This document shows positions 37,458 through 50,080 of a DNA stretch of 64,000 nt, in pieces. Each line of letters begins with the position of its first letter. Position 1 is the first letter of the stretch. Position numbers and translations under genes: made by a program. Under the pieces are notes generated by a model. The model did not search any database and had not been told where the DNA came from. It worked only from the letters and a program-made list of their open reading frames with translations. Source of the DNA: Microplitis mediator (Eukaryota > Arthropoda > Insecta > Hymenoptera > Braconidae); assembly GCF_029852145.1 (NCBI RefSeq), contig NC_079969.1, positions 5,146,001 to 5,210,000 on the forward strand, written 5' to 3'.

Positions 37458-40400
37458 ATGGTGTTTTTATATTTATTGCTGGTATTCATTGCGATTAATG
37501 CCGGTACAGTAAGTGAAGCGAATCGTTTTTCAGATTGTGGTGACTTTTATAATTTTTACACGGCACGAAATTTAACTGGTAACTAAAATATGTATTTCTT
37601 AGATTTTTTTTCATTTATAAAATAATTATAATATTGGTTTCATCCCAAAAAAATAATTAAGATTTTACCCGCATTAAAAACTTTATATGTGAAAAAATAT
37701 ACTTTAAAATATATGAATATTATAATGTGATATATTGCACAATATATAAAATAATATTTATATTTTTTCTGTATTAATATATGATAATATATTAAAAAAA
37801 AATATATTGCTACAATATATTAATTATATATTTATCAATATAACTTTTTTTATGTATGTTTAGCATATAAATCTTGGTATATTTTATTATATATTGATAT
37901 ATTGTATTGAAAGTAGTATATTTATTGATATACAGTATGATGTATATTTTTTATATAAGTTTTCCAGTATATTGCAAAATATATGGTACTTCATATATTT
38001 TACAATATATAACGTCCAATATATTGCAAAATATATGGTACTATACATATTTTTCGTACTATGGTATGTTACATAATAAAAACCATGCATTTTAGTTTGT
38101 AATTTTCATTTCTATGCTATCGGGCAGCTTCTCAAAAAAATATAGGTATATAAAGACTATAATTTTCAATATATCGAGAAAAATATAATTTTTAATATAT
38201 TGGAAAAATATAACTTTAATATACCGCAAACCATAGATTTAAACATATAAGTTCTTCCATGTATGATCAATTATATACAGACAATATATCACTAATTATA
38301 TGAGTCAATATATATATAAATTTTATTATATTACACTTTATAAATTACATATATACCATCCATATATGACAAAAATATATTGAGCATTATATGAGATAAT
38401 ATATATAGAGAAATATAAAACATTATATAAAAAGAAATATATTATTAAAAATATATAATCCAATACATGTAAAAAACATATATTCATAAATATATATATT
38501 TTTGCCGCCATATATTTATCACATATTCACTATATATATTTTTATATATTTTTAACAATATATAGATTTCCATGCGGGATACTAAATCTGATCAACGATC
38601 AATATTAATTTAATTTTTTTCTGGAATCATATTTACGCCCTTTAAGCTAGAAAACAATAGATCGTTTTAAAGATGGTCTGCAGAGTTAACTGTTTTCAAT
38701 TTTTTTACATAAAAAGTTTTTAACTTGCAGTGCTGGAATGTAAACTCGTTGAAATTCGCGTTATCGCAAAGTACTCAACAAGATACAATCATTGGCCAAT
38801 TGCTATAGAAGCACCTAATGAACCATTCATTTATTTGAACCTCCGTAAAATTGATGGTTTGACGAATAAAAACACTCCTATTTATTTCGGCAATAACAAC
38901 GGCACAACTGATTGCGCAACTACTTATGAAAAATCTACTTTGAAAGCTGTAACTATTAAACAATAATTTTAGTTGTATGGATAAGTAAATCGACATCAAT
39001 TACAATAATTTAAATGTTTATGTTACAGGCACTTTCTAGTTTTAATCACATTTTCATGTTTCAAGATTATGATAGTAAAGCTGCAATAACAATATTTTCC
39101 GATGATTATGATAATTATAAGATGGTATGATTTTGAAAATTATTAAGATGTTCACCACTACTATTCACCTTTACGGAAAAAACTAATGAACCCTATTGAC
39201 AGTTTATCAGTTTTAACAAGTGTTTGATCAACGAAAGTTCATAGTATAGGCGCTGCATTACCTTTACGTATATATTTTCATGTATTTTGGCCCGTAGAAT
39301 CCGAATATCGCATTATTTCTTTTGAAAACCCGGGAGATCAATTATTTAAATTATTTACTATTTTTTTTTTTAGATATTTTGAGAAATTTAAAAACGAAAG
39401 TTGCTCTTATGAAATTTCGCTAAACTCAATAGTTTCCGAGTTATGAATTTTTGGAAATCGTAAAATTTGATTTTCATAAATTTTGAGCGTTAATTAAATA
39501 AACAAAAATGAATTAATTTATGACTTTATACCCATCATTGGAAAGGGCGTTCTTTCTACTTTTCATTTATACTTCAATAATGCCAAAAATATAAATTTAT
39601 CGTTCTCAAAAATGTATTTGAAGTTAGTGCTTTCTCAACAGTAAATAATTTTGACATTTCTAACTTTTTCTAGGAGGGGTTCATCGGCAATTATATTTTA
39701 CGACAAACAGATGACAGAAAATATATCCTCTTGAAAGTTACGTTTCCTCTAAGTGAAGTTCAAAAGAATGGTAAATTACAATGAGTTAAACTTCATATCT
39801 TAAATATACACTACTGTCAGTGAATTTAAATATTAATTAGTATTTTATTTTTAGAATATACAAAATATAAAAAAAATGATCGATTTTCAACGTGTAATTT
39901 AAGTTCATCTATCGATGCTATAGATATCAAAATTTTGGTCGCTCTAGACTGGCCTTCAATTAAGTAAGAACGTTTTATGTGAATTAAATTATAGATAATA
40001 AATAAATTTTTATTGAATTAAGATTGATCTGTAATGATGGTGTACGTTTTTGATCTTTTCCAGCCGAGAATCAGTATCGCAATCATTACAAAACTTATTA
40101 GTCTACTATAATGCAGTTAACATGTTGTTTCGACCGTTTACATCACCAAAAATTAAACTGATTCTTTCAGGTGTCATAATTCCAAATGTATGTAACTATT
40201 TTACTAATATATGAAACTACTCTTCAAGTTTCCAAACGGAAATTCATTAGCATATACTAATCATTTAATATGTTCTGTTCTAGAATGAATTTTCATCCCC
40301 TTACTTTTCTAAGAATCAATTTAGAAGGTCAAATAATAGTTATATCAATTTCAATGCCATCAATGAAAATATGAGAAAATATTTTTTAAAGGAACAAGCA

Positions 40401-41835
40401 AAAGTATTTCCGAATGATTCATTTGACATTATTATCGGAATGACTAAGTAATTAAATTTATTTTAAACAGTATTCAAATTATTAATGTTTTGCAATACAT
40501 CCTTGATTAAGAAAAATTATTTGAAATGATTCGAAACAATTTGAAATGATTTAGAATAATTTGAATCGACTAATATATAGATATACACTTAGCATAGATT
40601 AAATAATTTTTCTTAATCAGGGCTGCTCTGAAAGTTTTATTTTTGAGCACTAGATAATGCGTCATTTACTTCACATGTACAGAGTTCCCCCCCCCCCTAA
40701 GATATCCCACTGTAAGATATCATTTCCCCTCATTTTACTACCAGTTCCCCTCAATTCAGTTTACCCACTACACTCAGTGGAATTTACTTGCGCATGCGCT
40801 TGAGCCGCTACTGTAAGTCAGCTGTTTACCCACACAAAGATATACTTACAGATAGTAAGACTGCGCATGCTTCTATTTTTAATAGATCCACCTTTTAAGA
40901 GTGGAACGGGTACTCTCTAAAATATTTTTCCTGGAACCAGAGCCCCGAGTTTGATATCTTAGGGGGGGGGGGGGCGGCACTGTAGCATAAATTACTATTT
41001 TTATATTCTTAATTGGGTTTTCATTATTATAGCCTACCATTTTGTGATGCATACTACAATTGTCAATATTATGGTTAGTATCCCATTGACACGATAAATT
41101 TCGTTAGTAATTCTATAGCTTCTCTTTCTTTGAAGGTGTGTCGGACCAAAGTGTAATCTATAATAGTAACTCTCGCAAAAATGAGCCAGCACGTATAGTA
41201 GGTGTAGTACGACATCCCCATTTCCAAGGTAGTTATGCTGTTGTTGCGCGTGAAATCGCTCATATGTAAGTATTACTACAATGATAAATTAATTACCTCC
41301 GTGAAATCTATGACATAAACTTTGACTATCAGCTTAGGAAGTTCTTACAATACACCGTATTATGCTTTCGATAAATGCAATGGAATTACGAACAAATTTG
41401 TGAGACCCGACGAATGGCCGCTAGAATGGTCAAGGTGCAATATTGATGACATGTCTATTTACTTAAGGTATGTACTTCAGATATAAAAGTATTATAGGGG
41501 ATATCAAAATTGATCAATCAATTTTTCTATATTTATGTAACTTGGTCATAAAGTGACGATTCATCCACAGTCGCAACGATGCGATAGGAGCCTAAGGTTT
41601 GTGGCGCGTGCTTATGAAAATGAATAAAAATAAGTTTGATGGCTGAGCCAAAAGCGGATACGCTAAATTACACTAGTTTTCGTAAAAAAGTGTCACAAAA
41701 CTTAGGAAAATGTCGTAAAGTTGTGATTGGCAGAAACGGCGGCCATTAATTGATGATACGTAAATAAATTTAATATTAAATTATAAAATATTTACAGCCT
41801 CAACCAATCATCTGGATTTTACAAAAGGAATTAAA
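37458..41835 (+). CDS. M12B (reprolysin-like) venom-type metalloproteinase homologue with degenerate zinc site, 11 exons, 423 aa
   Basis: Exons: 37,458-37,578; 38,731-38,948; 39,029-39,124; 39,674-39,770; 39,855-39,963; 40,064-40,187; 40,284-40,447; 41,033-41,073; 41,136-41,265; 41,333-41,467; 41,799-41,835. All junctions are GT-AG and in frame. Residues 1-20 form a signal peptide (MVFLYLLLVFIAINAG). A prodomain-like half precedes a reprolysin-like half with the expected ordering: VALDWPSIN, FDIIIGMT, FCDAYYNC, then the metal site and a C-terminal WPLEWSRCN. The family signature HExxHxxGxxHD is here REIAHILGSSYN (residues 362-373): the first and third His and the Asp are replaced, while Glu363, His366 and Gly369 remain. 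Zinc binding and catalysis are therefore unlikely. Secreted relatives are known from parasitoid wasp venom. It is divergent from the serine protease at 36.3 kb. The frame is intact, so this reads as a pseudo-enzyme and not a decayed gene. Confidence 0.88.
37668..38578. mobile_element. ATAT-rich palindromic element in metalloproteinase-like intron 1
   Basis: About 910 bases almost wholly of ATATATT words, with ends ACCCGCATTAAAAACTTTAT and the inverted ATAGATTTCCATGCGGGAT. The ORFs on both strands at 37,887-38,095 are artefacts of it. Confidence 0.6.
40500..40621. mobile_element. Short palindrome with CCTTGATTAAG/CTTAATCAGGG ends
   Basis: Ends CCTTGATTAAGAAAAATTAT and the complement of CCCTGATTAAGAAAAATTAT; the interior is GAAATGATT words. 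It lies in intron 7 of the metalloproteinase-like gene. Confidence 0.65.
40680..40982. mobile_element. TA-flanked MITE, 303 bp (copy 2 of 2)
   Basis: This matches 26,157-26,444 over its length (shared TTGCGCATGCGCTTGAGCCG and ends CCCCTAAGATATC). Its C and G runs at the ends are longer. TA on both sides. It lies in intron 7 next to the previous element. Confidence 0.8.
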
Positions 41836-42066
41836 CATTATGGCAATACATGTGGTATAGTAATTAAAACAATCAAACGAAACACCTTTTATAATTATGA
41901 AAATAACGAAACGATAAATTTTTTTAATAAAATAATTGTATTTTTTCTTAGCATTACATTTTTATCCAAAAATATATATATATTCACCGTCACAACGAAC
42001 TATTTCCTTTCTTAAATATCTATACAATACTTAATATATTAAGTAATCTTACATGGATAATTTTTT

Positions 42067-45000
42067 TTATCTTATTACAAAAGGTTTAACAATTACTTCT
42101 ATTGCTTCACGCTGGTGTAACTGACCAATGCCAACCGTTGGTGCTGCTAATGATTCACGACCGCAATATTTTAACTGGAAAACAAGATTATTACATCGAT
42201 TAATATTCAATAGAATGATTTCGGGACTAAGTAAAGACTTCATAGTTGTCATCTGGGTCTATAAAGCAGCATTACTATTTTGTAGCCTTTACGAAAATTA
42301 CTACACGCATCCGAAAAGCTTAAGTACAGTCGAATTCCATTAACTCGGATAGTTAGTCTACGGAGCGAAAATTTCCTGGAAATTCCGACTTATCGAATGC
42401 TCCTTCTCCTTTAAAAAGTAAACTACACGCATGCGCTTTTACATGACATGAATAATGCACAGAAAAATCTACACAGACACATACAAATGTACAGCTTTGG
42501 GTGGGAGATAGCGTAGCTCGTAGTAGAGGTCAATATTGGGGGGGGGATTCCGAGTTAATGGAATGCGACGTAATGTTTATTATTCTCTTAATGTGCGCTG
42601 TTATGTCCACCTGCATGGTTTGTATTTATCATAAAAAGTCAAGCAGCTAACGCCTCTTATGAAAAGTGCAATACAAGCTTACATTTTGATGAAATCGCTA
42701 AGCGGCATAGTAGTGAACTACAAAAATCAAGTCGCTGTAGTATCGAATTCATTTCGGAAAAGGTCTATACCAGTACGCTGATAAGATAATAGTCTTTAAG
42801 TTTGACGGTAGTCTAAATTTTCAACTGATCACCGGTTAATCGCTACAGCGAAGCGATTTTTTAAATATTAACAGAACATGACAGACATAACAGCGCAATG
42901 TTTAATTTTGGCACCAATTTATGTAAGTGCGTCAAAAAAGGTAAGATACATTACCCTTAATCCACATAAGTTTTCAAATCGTGGCTTAACGAAACTCCAA
43001 GCTCCCATATTCTGTGGTTCTTCTTGACTCCAAATGAAATATTTAGCTTTGCTATATTTTTTTAATTCTTCATTTAATTCTACTATAGGAAATGGGCAGA
43101 TACTTTCTAGCCTAATAATGGCTGTATTCCGTAATCCGACTGTTTCTCTCTGGTTTTCCAATGCATAATAGTGTTTTCCACTAACAAGTATAACCCTCTC
43201 CACATTCGACTCATCGACTTTGTCATCACCAATGACATTTTTGAATTGTGTCCCAGGCCCCATGTCATTCAATAACGACGCTGCTGATCGGTGCCGTAGT
43301 AAATTCTTAGGTGCGACGATAATCAGAGGTTTTCTGAAATTTCTTATCATCTGAAACATAAATCAATGTCTTTACATGATTTTTCTGAAGCTCTTAAATG
43401 TTTTCTGAACGAAAACTCAAAACCTGTCTCCGAAGAAGATGGAAGTATTGGGCCGGCGTAGTAGGATTCGCAACCTGCATGTTGACGTTGTCACCATCAG
43501 GAACGTGTTCTTTGCTATCCGTTAACTGCAGAAATCTTTCTACCCGACATGAACTATGTTCTGGACCAGCGCCATCAAATCCATGAGGCAACAGCATTGT
43601 CAATCCGCTGCTCGTCATCCATTTTGTTTCACCACTTGCTATGAATGTATCGATCACTATTTGGGCGCCATTGAAAAAATCACCATACTGAGCTTCCCAT
43701 ATTGGTAGAGTTGATGGAGACGTTATACTAATTCCATATTCGAATCCTAAAACTGCTTCCTCTGACAGTATACTGTTGGCTAATTCTATTTGACCAGTTT
43801 GTCCTTCGGCCATACAATTCAGTGGAATGTTAATTTCTATAGGAAAAATTGTTGTAAGCAAACTTGTTGGTCAGCTAAAAATTTTTCGAATTACTTTTCT
43901 ATCGCAGTAGACAAAAAATATTACCTCCTGTTGTTTGATCAACAATCATTGCATGGCGATGGGAAAATGTACCCCGACCAACATCTTGACCACTCAATCT
44001 AACATTATATCCTTGGTATAATAAGCTTCCGAAAGCTGCTGCTTCAGCAGCAGACCAATCCAACGGCTCGTTTCTATCCAATTTTTGTAATCTTGATTTT
44101 ATATGATTTTTGAGCAAAGTCGGATTTACATCCTAATAAGAAATGTGAAAATCAAAATATATATTATTGGTTAAAGTTATGGTGAAAATCTATGGGCAGT
44201 TCATATGTATTGAATATTACCACATCGTCTTTCAAAGTGACACTTTTGCGAATAATAAATCGCAGAAGATCTAAATCTACACCAGTATCCCAACTGGTCA
44301 AGGTTGATTTCGCTTGCGTAAATCCAGACCATCGGTGTGTGAAGTAAGTCGGTTGCGGAACAAAATTATCAGTTTGTTTCAACGCATCATTCAACCAAGA
44401 AGTATGCTTTGTTTTAATTGTTTCACATTCTTCATTTTTTATGACATTGAGAGTTTCCAATTGTTCTTGATACTGATCTGGAACTGATCTAGAGTAATAA
44501 ATTATGAATAGATAAATTTATATTGAGTTTCGTAATGATCTTTTTAGTTTTTGAAAAGATCTACGTTAATTTAAATTGCTGGAGCTATTAAGAGGTTATA
44601 CGGCAATACTTTGAAAAGTTATTCGATGCCGAATTTCGCTAGTAAAATAGTATATTCCACATCAAGAAAGAATAAGAAAATAAAACAACCCCCATTTCCT
44701 TTCAAAGCCTAAATCAAGGGTGGATAAAACACGGATGATGACGAACTTTTTATTGTGATATGCATACGTTTTTTTTACTAGATCAAGAACCGAGTGTTTG
44801 AATTCTTGCAATTGTCGGCGGGAACGTTGACCCATGTGTAAATTAATTTTTTTTTCCCATAAGAGAAAAAGCAATTTTAATTCTGCTACACAGGGCAGGA
44901 ATTAACCCTTTCCCGGCTTGGAGTATCGGTGAGTCATGTGGGGATGGAGCCAATTAAAGTCCGTTGTAAGGCTGTATGAGTGAAAGTTTAGTTGTGGCAG

Positions 45001-48000
45001 TATAGGCAAGCGCTCCCTTCTACCATTTTTCAGGCCCCCTCTCTAGAAAACAGACTATAGCTCTCTCATTTTAAGAATAAGACGTACGATTCAAATTAAG
45101 AGTAGGGATTCAAGGTCGACCGGGAAAGGGTCAAAACTTTCGATGCAAATTTGGTGAACAAGTATGCGTATGGGAATCCATCCGAAAACGCCATCTAGGA
45201 ACCCACATAGGAATCTTGGCTGTATTTCTACAAGGATTTTTTGATAGGGGTTAGGGGATAGGGGAGCGTCCCAGTCAGAAAAGTTTGCCCTCGGTTTCGA
45301 GTCGGATAGACATTGCATCGTTGGAATGTCCTGTTATTCTTTCTTGGTGTACAATAGACTAATTTGTTTGTTCATGTCTTTTTTAAGCTCTTTCAATTAG
45401 GATTATGTGATTAAACAAAGTTCTTACTTTCGGCTTTTGATAATTTTGTAAATTAATGGGTTTGTGAACGTAGGATCATCTAGTTCATTGTGACCCCACC
45501 GTCGGAAGCAATTAATGTCGACAAAAACATCTTTGCGAAACTTTCGCTGATAATTAAAAGCAATGCGGGTTGCACGAACAACGTCTTCAGGTTGATCTCC
45601 ATTGACATGAAGTACTGGTGCAGCTATCATTTTTGCTAAGTCCGTACAATAGCGGGTAGATCTTCCCCAATATGCCGGCGTTGTGAATCCTAGCTGATTA
45701 TTGACCACCATATGAATGCTTCCACCGATTTCGAAATGTGGAACTGCAGTTAAAGCTAAACTTTCTTGATTTACTCCTTGGCCAGAATATGCCGCATCTC
45801 CATGAATCTACTCGAGTAAAAGAACTGATACAATCTCCTTGTATAAATTGATTTTGAACATAATATTTTATTAAAAAAGATTAGAGTCTACTAGAGATAA
45901 TGAACTAAAAACGTTTTTATGTTCAAACGAGCTCTGGCTTGGCCCAGACTTGGCCAAACTGTAGAAACCTTGGCCAATTTTGTATGCCAGTCTTGGCCCA
46001 GCCTTGGGAGAAGTCTGGGATGATACTCGGGTCAGACCTGGTCCATTAATGGCCCATTCATCGACGAAACAAATTAGTAATCGGTAGCAGCACCGTTTAT
46101 TTTGGTAGCTGCTACTGAAAATTAATCAGTCGCAGCTACCAATTTTTTTTTCCGTGTGCCAGAAAATAATTTATTAGAAAAAAAAATACTTGGTTAAAGT
46201 ATAACACACCTGAAGATTAAGAGTTTTGTCACCCCACTGTGAATTGGGATCATCAGAATATCCACCCTCTTTAATTTCTTGCATAACGGCACGTGTTTTA
46301 CCCATGGAAACAGGATTAACAATTTCCAGATGCGAAGGATTATATAACATTGTGACGTGAAATTTTTTAGCATCAACTTCTAAGTCTATCGATGATATAA
46401 AATGACTTGGAACATCTCCGGTTGCTTGCACACCATTCGGAAACTCTGGAAGACCTCGGATCTTACGGAAAAGTTTTTCTGGTGGAAATTTCAGCATTCC
46501 TGTTAAAACATTAAGCCTTCCGCGATGAGGCATACATAATATAATATTTTCAAGTTCGTTTTGGGCAGTTAGTTTGAAAAATTCATGCAAAAATGCCATC
46601 ATTGATTCGGCCCCTTCTCCGCTGTATCGCTTAAATGTAACGAATTTAACTGCCAAGAAATCATCGAATGCTTGACTCTTAAGCATTTCTATAAGAATTG
46701 ACCTCTGGGTTTTGCCATCTACAATTGAGTTTTCTGAAGATTCCATTTGTTCGGCAAACCATTCTCGTTCTTCTTGAGTCTGTGTCAATAAAAAACCAAA
46801 AAATTACTCTGATTAAGAACTCCGATCGAATTTCATTGAAACTCAATCAGACAAACGGAATATTTTCAAATGTTCCGATTGACGAATGAACCAATCGGAC
46901 TCAATGAGAAAACAATACTTTCTTTTTCGATTATGTCCCGATTGAATCCAATTGAAATTTTTCGATCGGAAAATAATTTGTATAGTGTAAATTTCAATTG
47001 GTTTTAATCTGATTCTATCGGAGTTTCTAATCAAAGTAATTTATTTATCGATACTTACACATTAATTTTCAAAAAAAGGTATAAAATTTAGTTTATTTCT
47101 TAAAAATCGTGTTTCCAACCGACGTTGGTTATCCGAAGTATTAATACTCTATTCTAACAAAGAAATTATGTACAATAGAGTCTCTATAACGTTTTCGTTC
47201 TGTAATTTTGACTTCCCTTCATTTCTCCTCCGACAGTAGGAGAAGTGTTCTCCCACTCTGTCACTCAACTGTACATGCGCAAAGGTAAAGCGCGGTTCTG
47301 CGTATAGGCGTTGCGCGTAAACTGAGTATTCTAACCCTAAATTCGTGTACGTAAATAAACATTTAAGTTAAATAAGCTTTAATATTGCGAAAATCGTTTT
47401 AAAAAAATAAAAAAACTTATTACTCGATGAAAAATGAGTTTTACTGGAAAAATTGATTTTCTATTTAAGAAGTTTAACAACAATAAAATTGACATATTAA
47501 TTTTGGAAAAACGTAACCTTTAAAATTTAAGAATTCGTGGGTCGTTTCGACTGAATCACACTTTTTTTAAGTCACGTCTTCTAGTAAAAAGAAGGGGTAC
47601 TTCTACAATTTTGATTCCTGGAATTTTAGATTCGTCTCCGTCAAAGTTAGAGAGACTCCACTGTATTGTCAAAATTTACAGTCAAGTCGATCTTGCGTTA
47701 TTCCAAAAATATAATTTTTTTAAAAATTGTTTTTTTGTAATAACATAATGATCTAGTTTATAGATTAATTTTTTTTTCACTACATAAAATTTCCACCTCT
47801 CGAAACCGTCATCCATTGACGTCTGATCATAATTATTCATAATTGTTATTCAAATAAAATTATCGACTAAATATAGCTCTCATCTTATAGCCGGAACGAA
47901 TTATTTTGAGAGCAGCTTTGTTATCAATTCATAACATTATCTTAATCTTATACACAGCATAACTTACCTCGAGGTAATTGAACTCTGCACCAATAAAATT

Positions 48001-48475
48001 ACAATAAATATTATTAAGAATTTCTACAGCCTCTTTAACAGTTCCTTCAGTTTTCGAAGTATTTAATATTCCACTAAAACTCACAATGTCATTTAATTCA
48101 AGGCCATATCTCTTGGGATCTAATTCGATTAAATTTAATGGCCTTGTTAGCGCTATCGGATTAATATTTGCTTTCTGATGTCCATACTTTCTATATGCAC
48201 TGACTAATCTATAGAAGTTACTGAATTTTATACGACTAGCTAATGAATTTTGTGAAACTAAAAAGGTAAAGAAAAAAAAAAATTTAACATCCAAACATGA
48301 AATGACTTCGCTTCAGATTTGAATACTTATACTCACTGTCATAATATTTGACCTTTTTTTGCTTACAACCATAGACAATATTTTTTCCATGATAATCACA
48401 TTTGTATAATTTGTTAAATTTTAACAACTTTTTTTTAGGGTTGACAAATGTTATGAACTTTGTGCCACAGTGCAT
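42067..48475 (-). CDS. DHTKD1: DHTKD1: mitochondrial 2-oxoadipate dehydrogenase E1, nine exons, 923 aa
   Basis: Exons (minus): 48,337-48,475; 47,968-48,257; 46,210-46,779; 45,428-45,807; 44,221-44,488; 43,925-44,132; 43,424-43,836; 42,955-43,350; 42,067-42,174. All joins are GT-AG and in frame. The thiamine-diphosphate-dependent E1 decarboxylates 2-oxoadipate in lysine and tryptophan breakdown, in the mitochondrial matrix, with the lipoyl E2 and E3 of the oxoglutarate complex. Residues 1-46 are basic and lack acidic runs, as for a targeting sequence. Motifs: GEGAESMMAFLHEF and MPHRGRLNVLTG (exon 3), HGDAAYSGQG and NNQLGFTTPA (cofactor region, exon 4), RWGHNELDDP, LSGQDVGRGTFSHRHA, LLPHGFDGAGPEHSS, and IWSQEEPQNMGAWSF. 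GEGAESMM, NELDDP and the length (human protein about 919 aa) favour DHTKD1 over OGDH, which is about 100 residues longer. Confidence 0.97.
42327..42570. mobile_element. TA-flanked pogo-like MITE in DHTKD1 intron 8
   Basis: Ends CAGTCGAATTCCATTAACTC and complement of CGTCGCATTCCATTAACTCG, TA on both sides, 244 bp. Confidence 0.75.
45920..46165. repeat. CTTGGCC-word and GTAGCTGCTACC repeats in DHTKD1 intron 3
   Basis: CTTGGCCCAGACTTGGCC words are related to 9,842-10,560. The adjoining CGGTAGCAGCACCG ... GGTAGCTGCTACTG segment resembles the borders of the composite at 18,330-19,610. It ends at TTTTTTTCCGTGTG. Confidence 0.5.
46805..47036. mobile_element. Palindrome with CTCTGATTAAGAACTCCGAT ends in DHTKD1 intron 2
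   Basis: Inverted ends CTCTGATTAAGAACTCCGAT and ATCGGAGTTTCTAATCAAAG, with an interior of CAATCGGA/TCCGATTG words. Confidence 0.6.
47173..47663. mobile_element. TA-flanked pogo/Tc1-like MITE, 491 bp (second copy)
   Basis: Same length as, and by eye over 90% identical to, 21,677-22,167. It starts CAATAGAGTCTCTATAACG and ends with the complement of CAGTGGAGTCTCTCTAACTT; TA on both sides; inside DHTKD1 intron 2. Confidence 0.9.
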
Positions 48476-50080
48476 TTTTTATAAAACTTTATGACCACCA
48501 GAATTAACCAATACTGATCGAAGACGGTGATGAAAGTAACTGAGTATCATTTTTTCAGCTCTGTCTTAATTCATTATCGCCGTCTTTATCACTATGGTAG
48601 TACAGTAGAACGTTCGAACTTAATGTTATCAAAAGATACGATAGCACTTTTGAGAAAAAGTATTATGCCTTTCAATAAATCCCCACTAAAATTTTTTATT
48701 ACAGATTGGCATTGATTAAAAATGTCAATGCCCTGATTTTCACCCAATTATAGAAAGCGGGTCTTATAAATACGAAATATGAATGAATTATGGTGGCATG
48801 TTCAGGAATTCAAAATAAAAGCAATGACTAAGTATTAGTTCTGATCACTTACTTACATATAAAGTTGTTTCTATTGTATAGATGGTGTGAATGATTTGGT
48901 GTTAAAATTTTCAATAGTGCCAGTGTGAAAGTTACACCACATGGTGTTAAATTTTCGACCGTGTGAATTAGAGTGTAAACTATTGGTGTAAATGCATGAG
49001 TTATTTATTGAAAACTCTCGATTACTTCGACACTAGTGCTATAAGCTATAGATTATATTATCAGAAATTATTTGAAGTAATAACACCGAGCGGTGTAAAA
49101 GAAAACACTCACACGGTGTTAAAAGTACACCAAGTATATTTTACACCAAAAAAATTTCACACCGTCGATTCACACCAAGCAGACTGAGTAAAGTCCTCGG
49201 GGACTATTTTCACACAAAAAATTTTTTACAGAGGTAATTGTAAGTATAAAAAAAATTGTATGTGTAAAGCAAATAATTGACTTAGAAATGATTAATTGAT
49301 AATTGATAATTTTATTATATTTTTCTCACTGATTTAATTTGCAATGAGACTTGAATCATGAAAAAATTGTTTCCCATACTTTATACAAAAACATTAACAT
49401 ATAATTGTGGACAATTATTCTTGGGATTTCTCCATAAATTAGTCAATCTGTCTTACTATTAGTTTTTGAAACAAAAGAAAATTTCTTTTTGTATTTGAAC
49501 CCTGGTAGAAATTTTTCGAACTTTTCTCTGAAAAACTCTAAGAAGTCTTTGGAACTTTGGAAAAGTCTTTAGAACTTTAGAACTGAGTTTTTCAGAGAAA
49601 ATTCCGAAAAATTTCCATCAGGGAAATATAATTCTTCCGATACTTCAAAAATAAAACTACTATTTTCTTAACACCGCTACCGGTATTATTTAACACCGGG
49701 GAAGCGTGGACTTACACCGTTTTTTTTGCAGACTAAATTGATTCGGATCTTAACATTTTTTGCGGTAATATATTTTATAATACCTTTCGATAACAAGACA
49801 TCGAAGGATACACAGAATTTTATGTACCGTTAATCATAAATGGAAGATATAAATTTACTACTAATCTAAATATCTTAAGATAACTTGTAATCGTCGATTG
49901 CCTCAGTTTTTTCTGATGCTTCATTAATTGTTCGAATTTCTTTCAATATTTAAATATTTACATATCTCAGTTTTTTAATCATTATTATATCTCTTTATCC
50001 TCTTTTTTCCTTAAGAATCTAGTGGAACATGGGAAAAAAAAATACATAAAAAAACATTTCAGTATTGCAGAAAATATTAC
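48476..50080. repeat. Intergenic, DHTKD1 to NRF-6-like gene; holds palindromic elements
   Basis: About 48,880-49,190 has GGTGTGAA/TTCACACC and GGTGTTAAA/TTTTACACC words in both orientations. At 49,499-49,621 a palindrome has ends CCCTGGTAGAAATTTTTCGA and complement of CCCTGATGGAAATTTTTCGG. At 49,671-49,725 there are TAACACCG words. A coding-like stretch at about 49,950-49,865 (minus) is discussed in the findings. No other gene is seen. Confidence 0.5.

Noticed and set aside
37887..38095. Three ORFs of Tyr/Ile-rich sequence
   Set aside because: ATAT-repeat DNA inside an intron of the metalloproteinase-like gene.
42067..48475. Annotation as OGDH (2-oxoglutarate dehydrogenase E1)
   Set aside because: Length, N-terminal sequence and family-specific motifs match DHTKD1 better.
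48527..48715. 62-residue ORF just upstream of DHTKD1 on the plus strand
   Set aside because: No signal, domain or splice partner; the position fits a promoter region.
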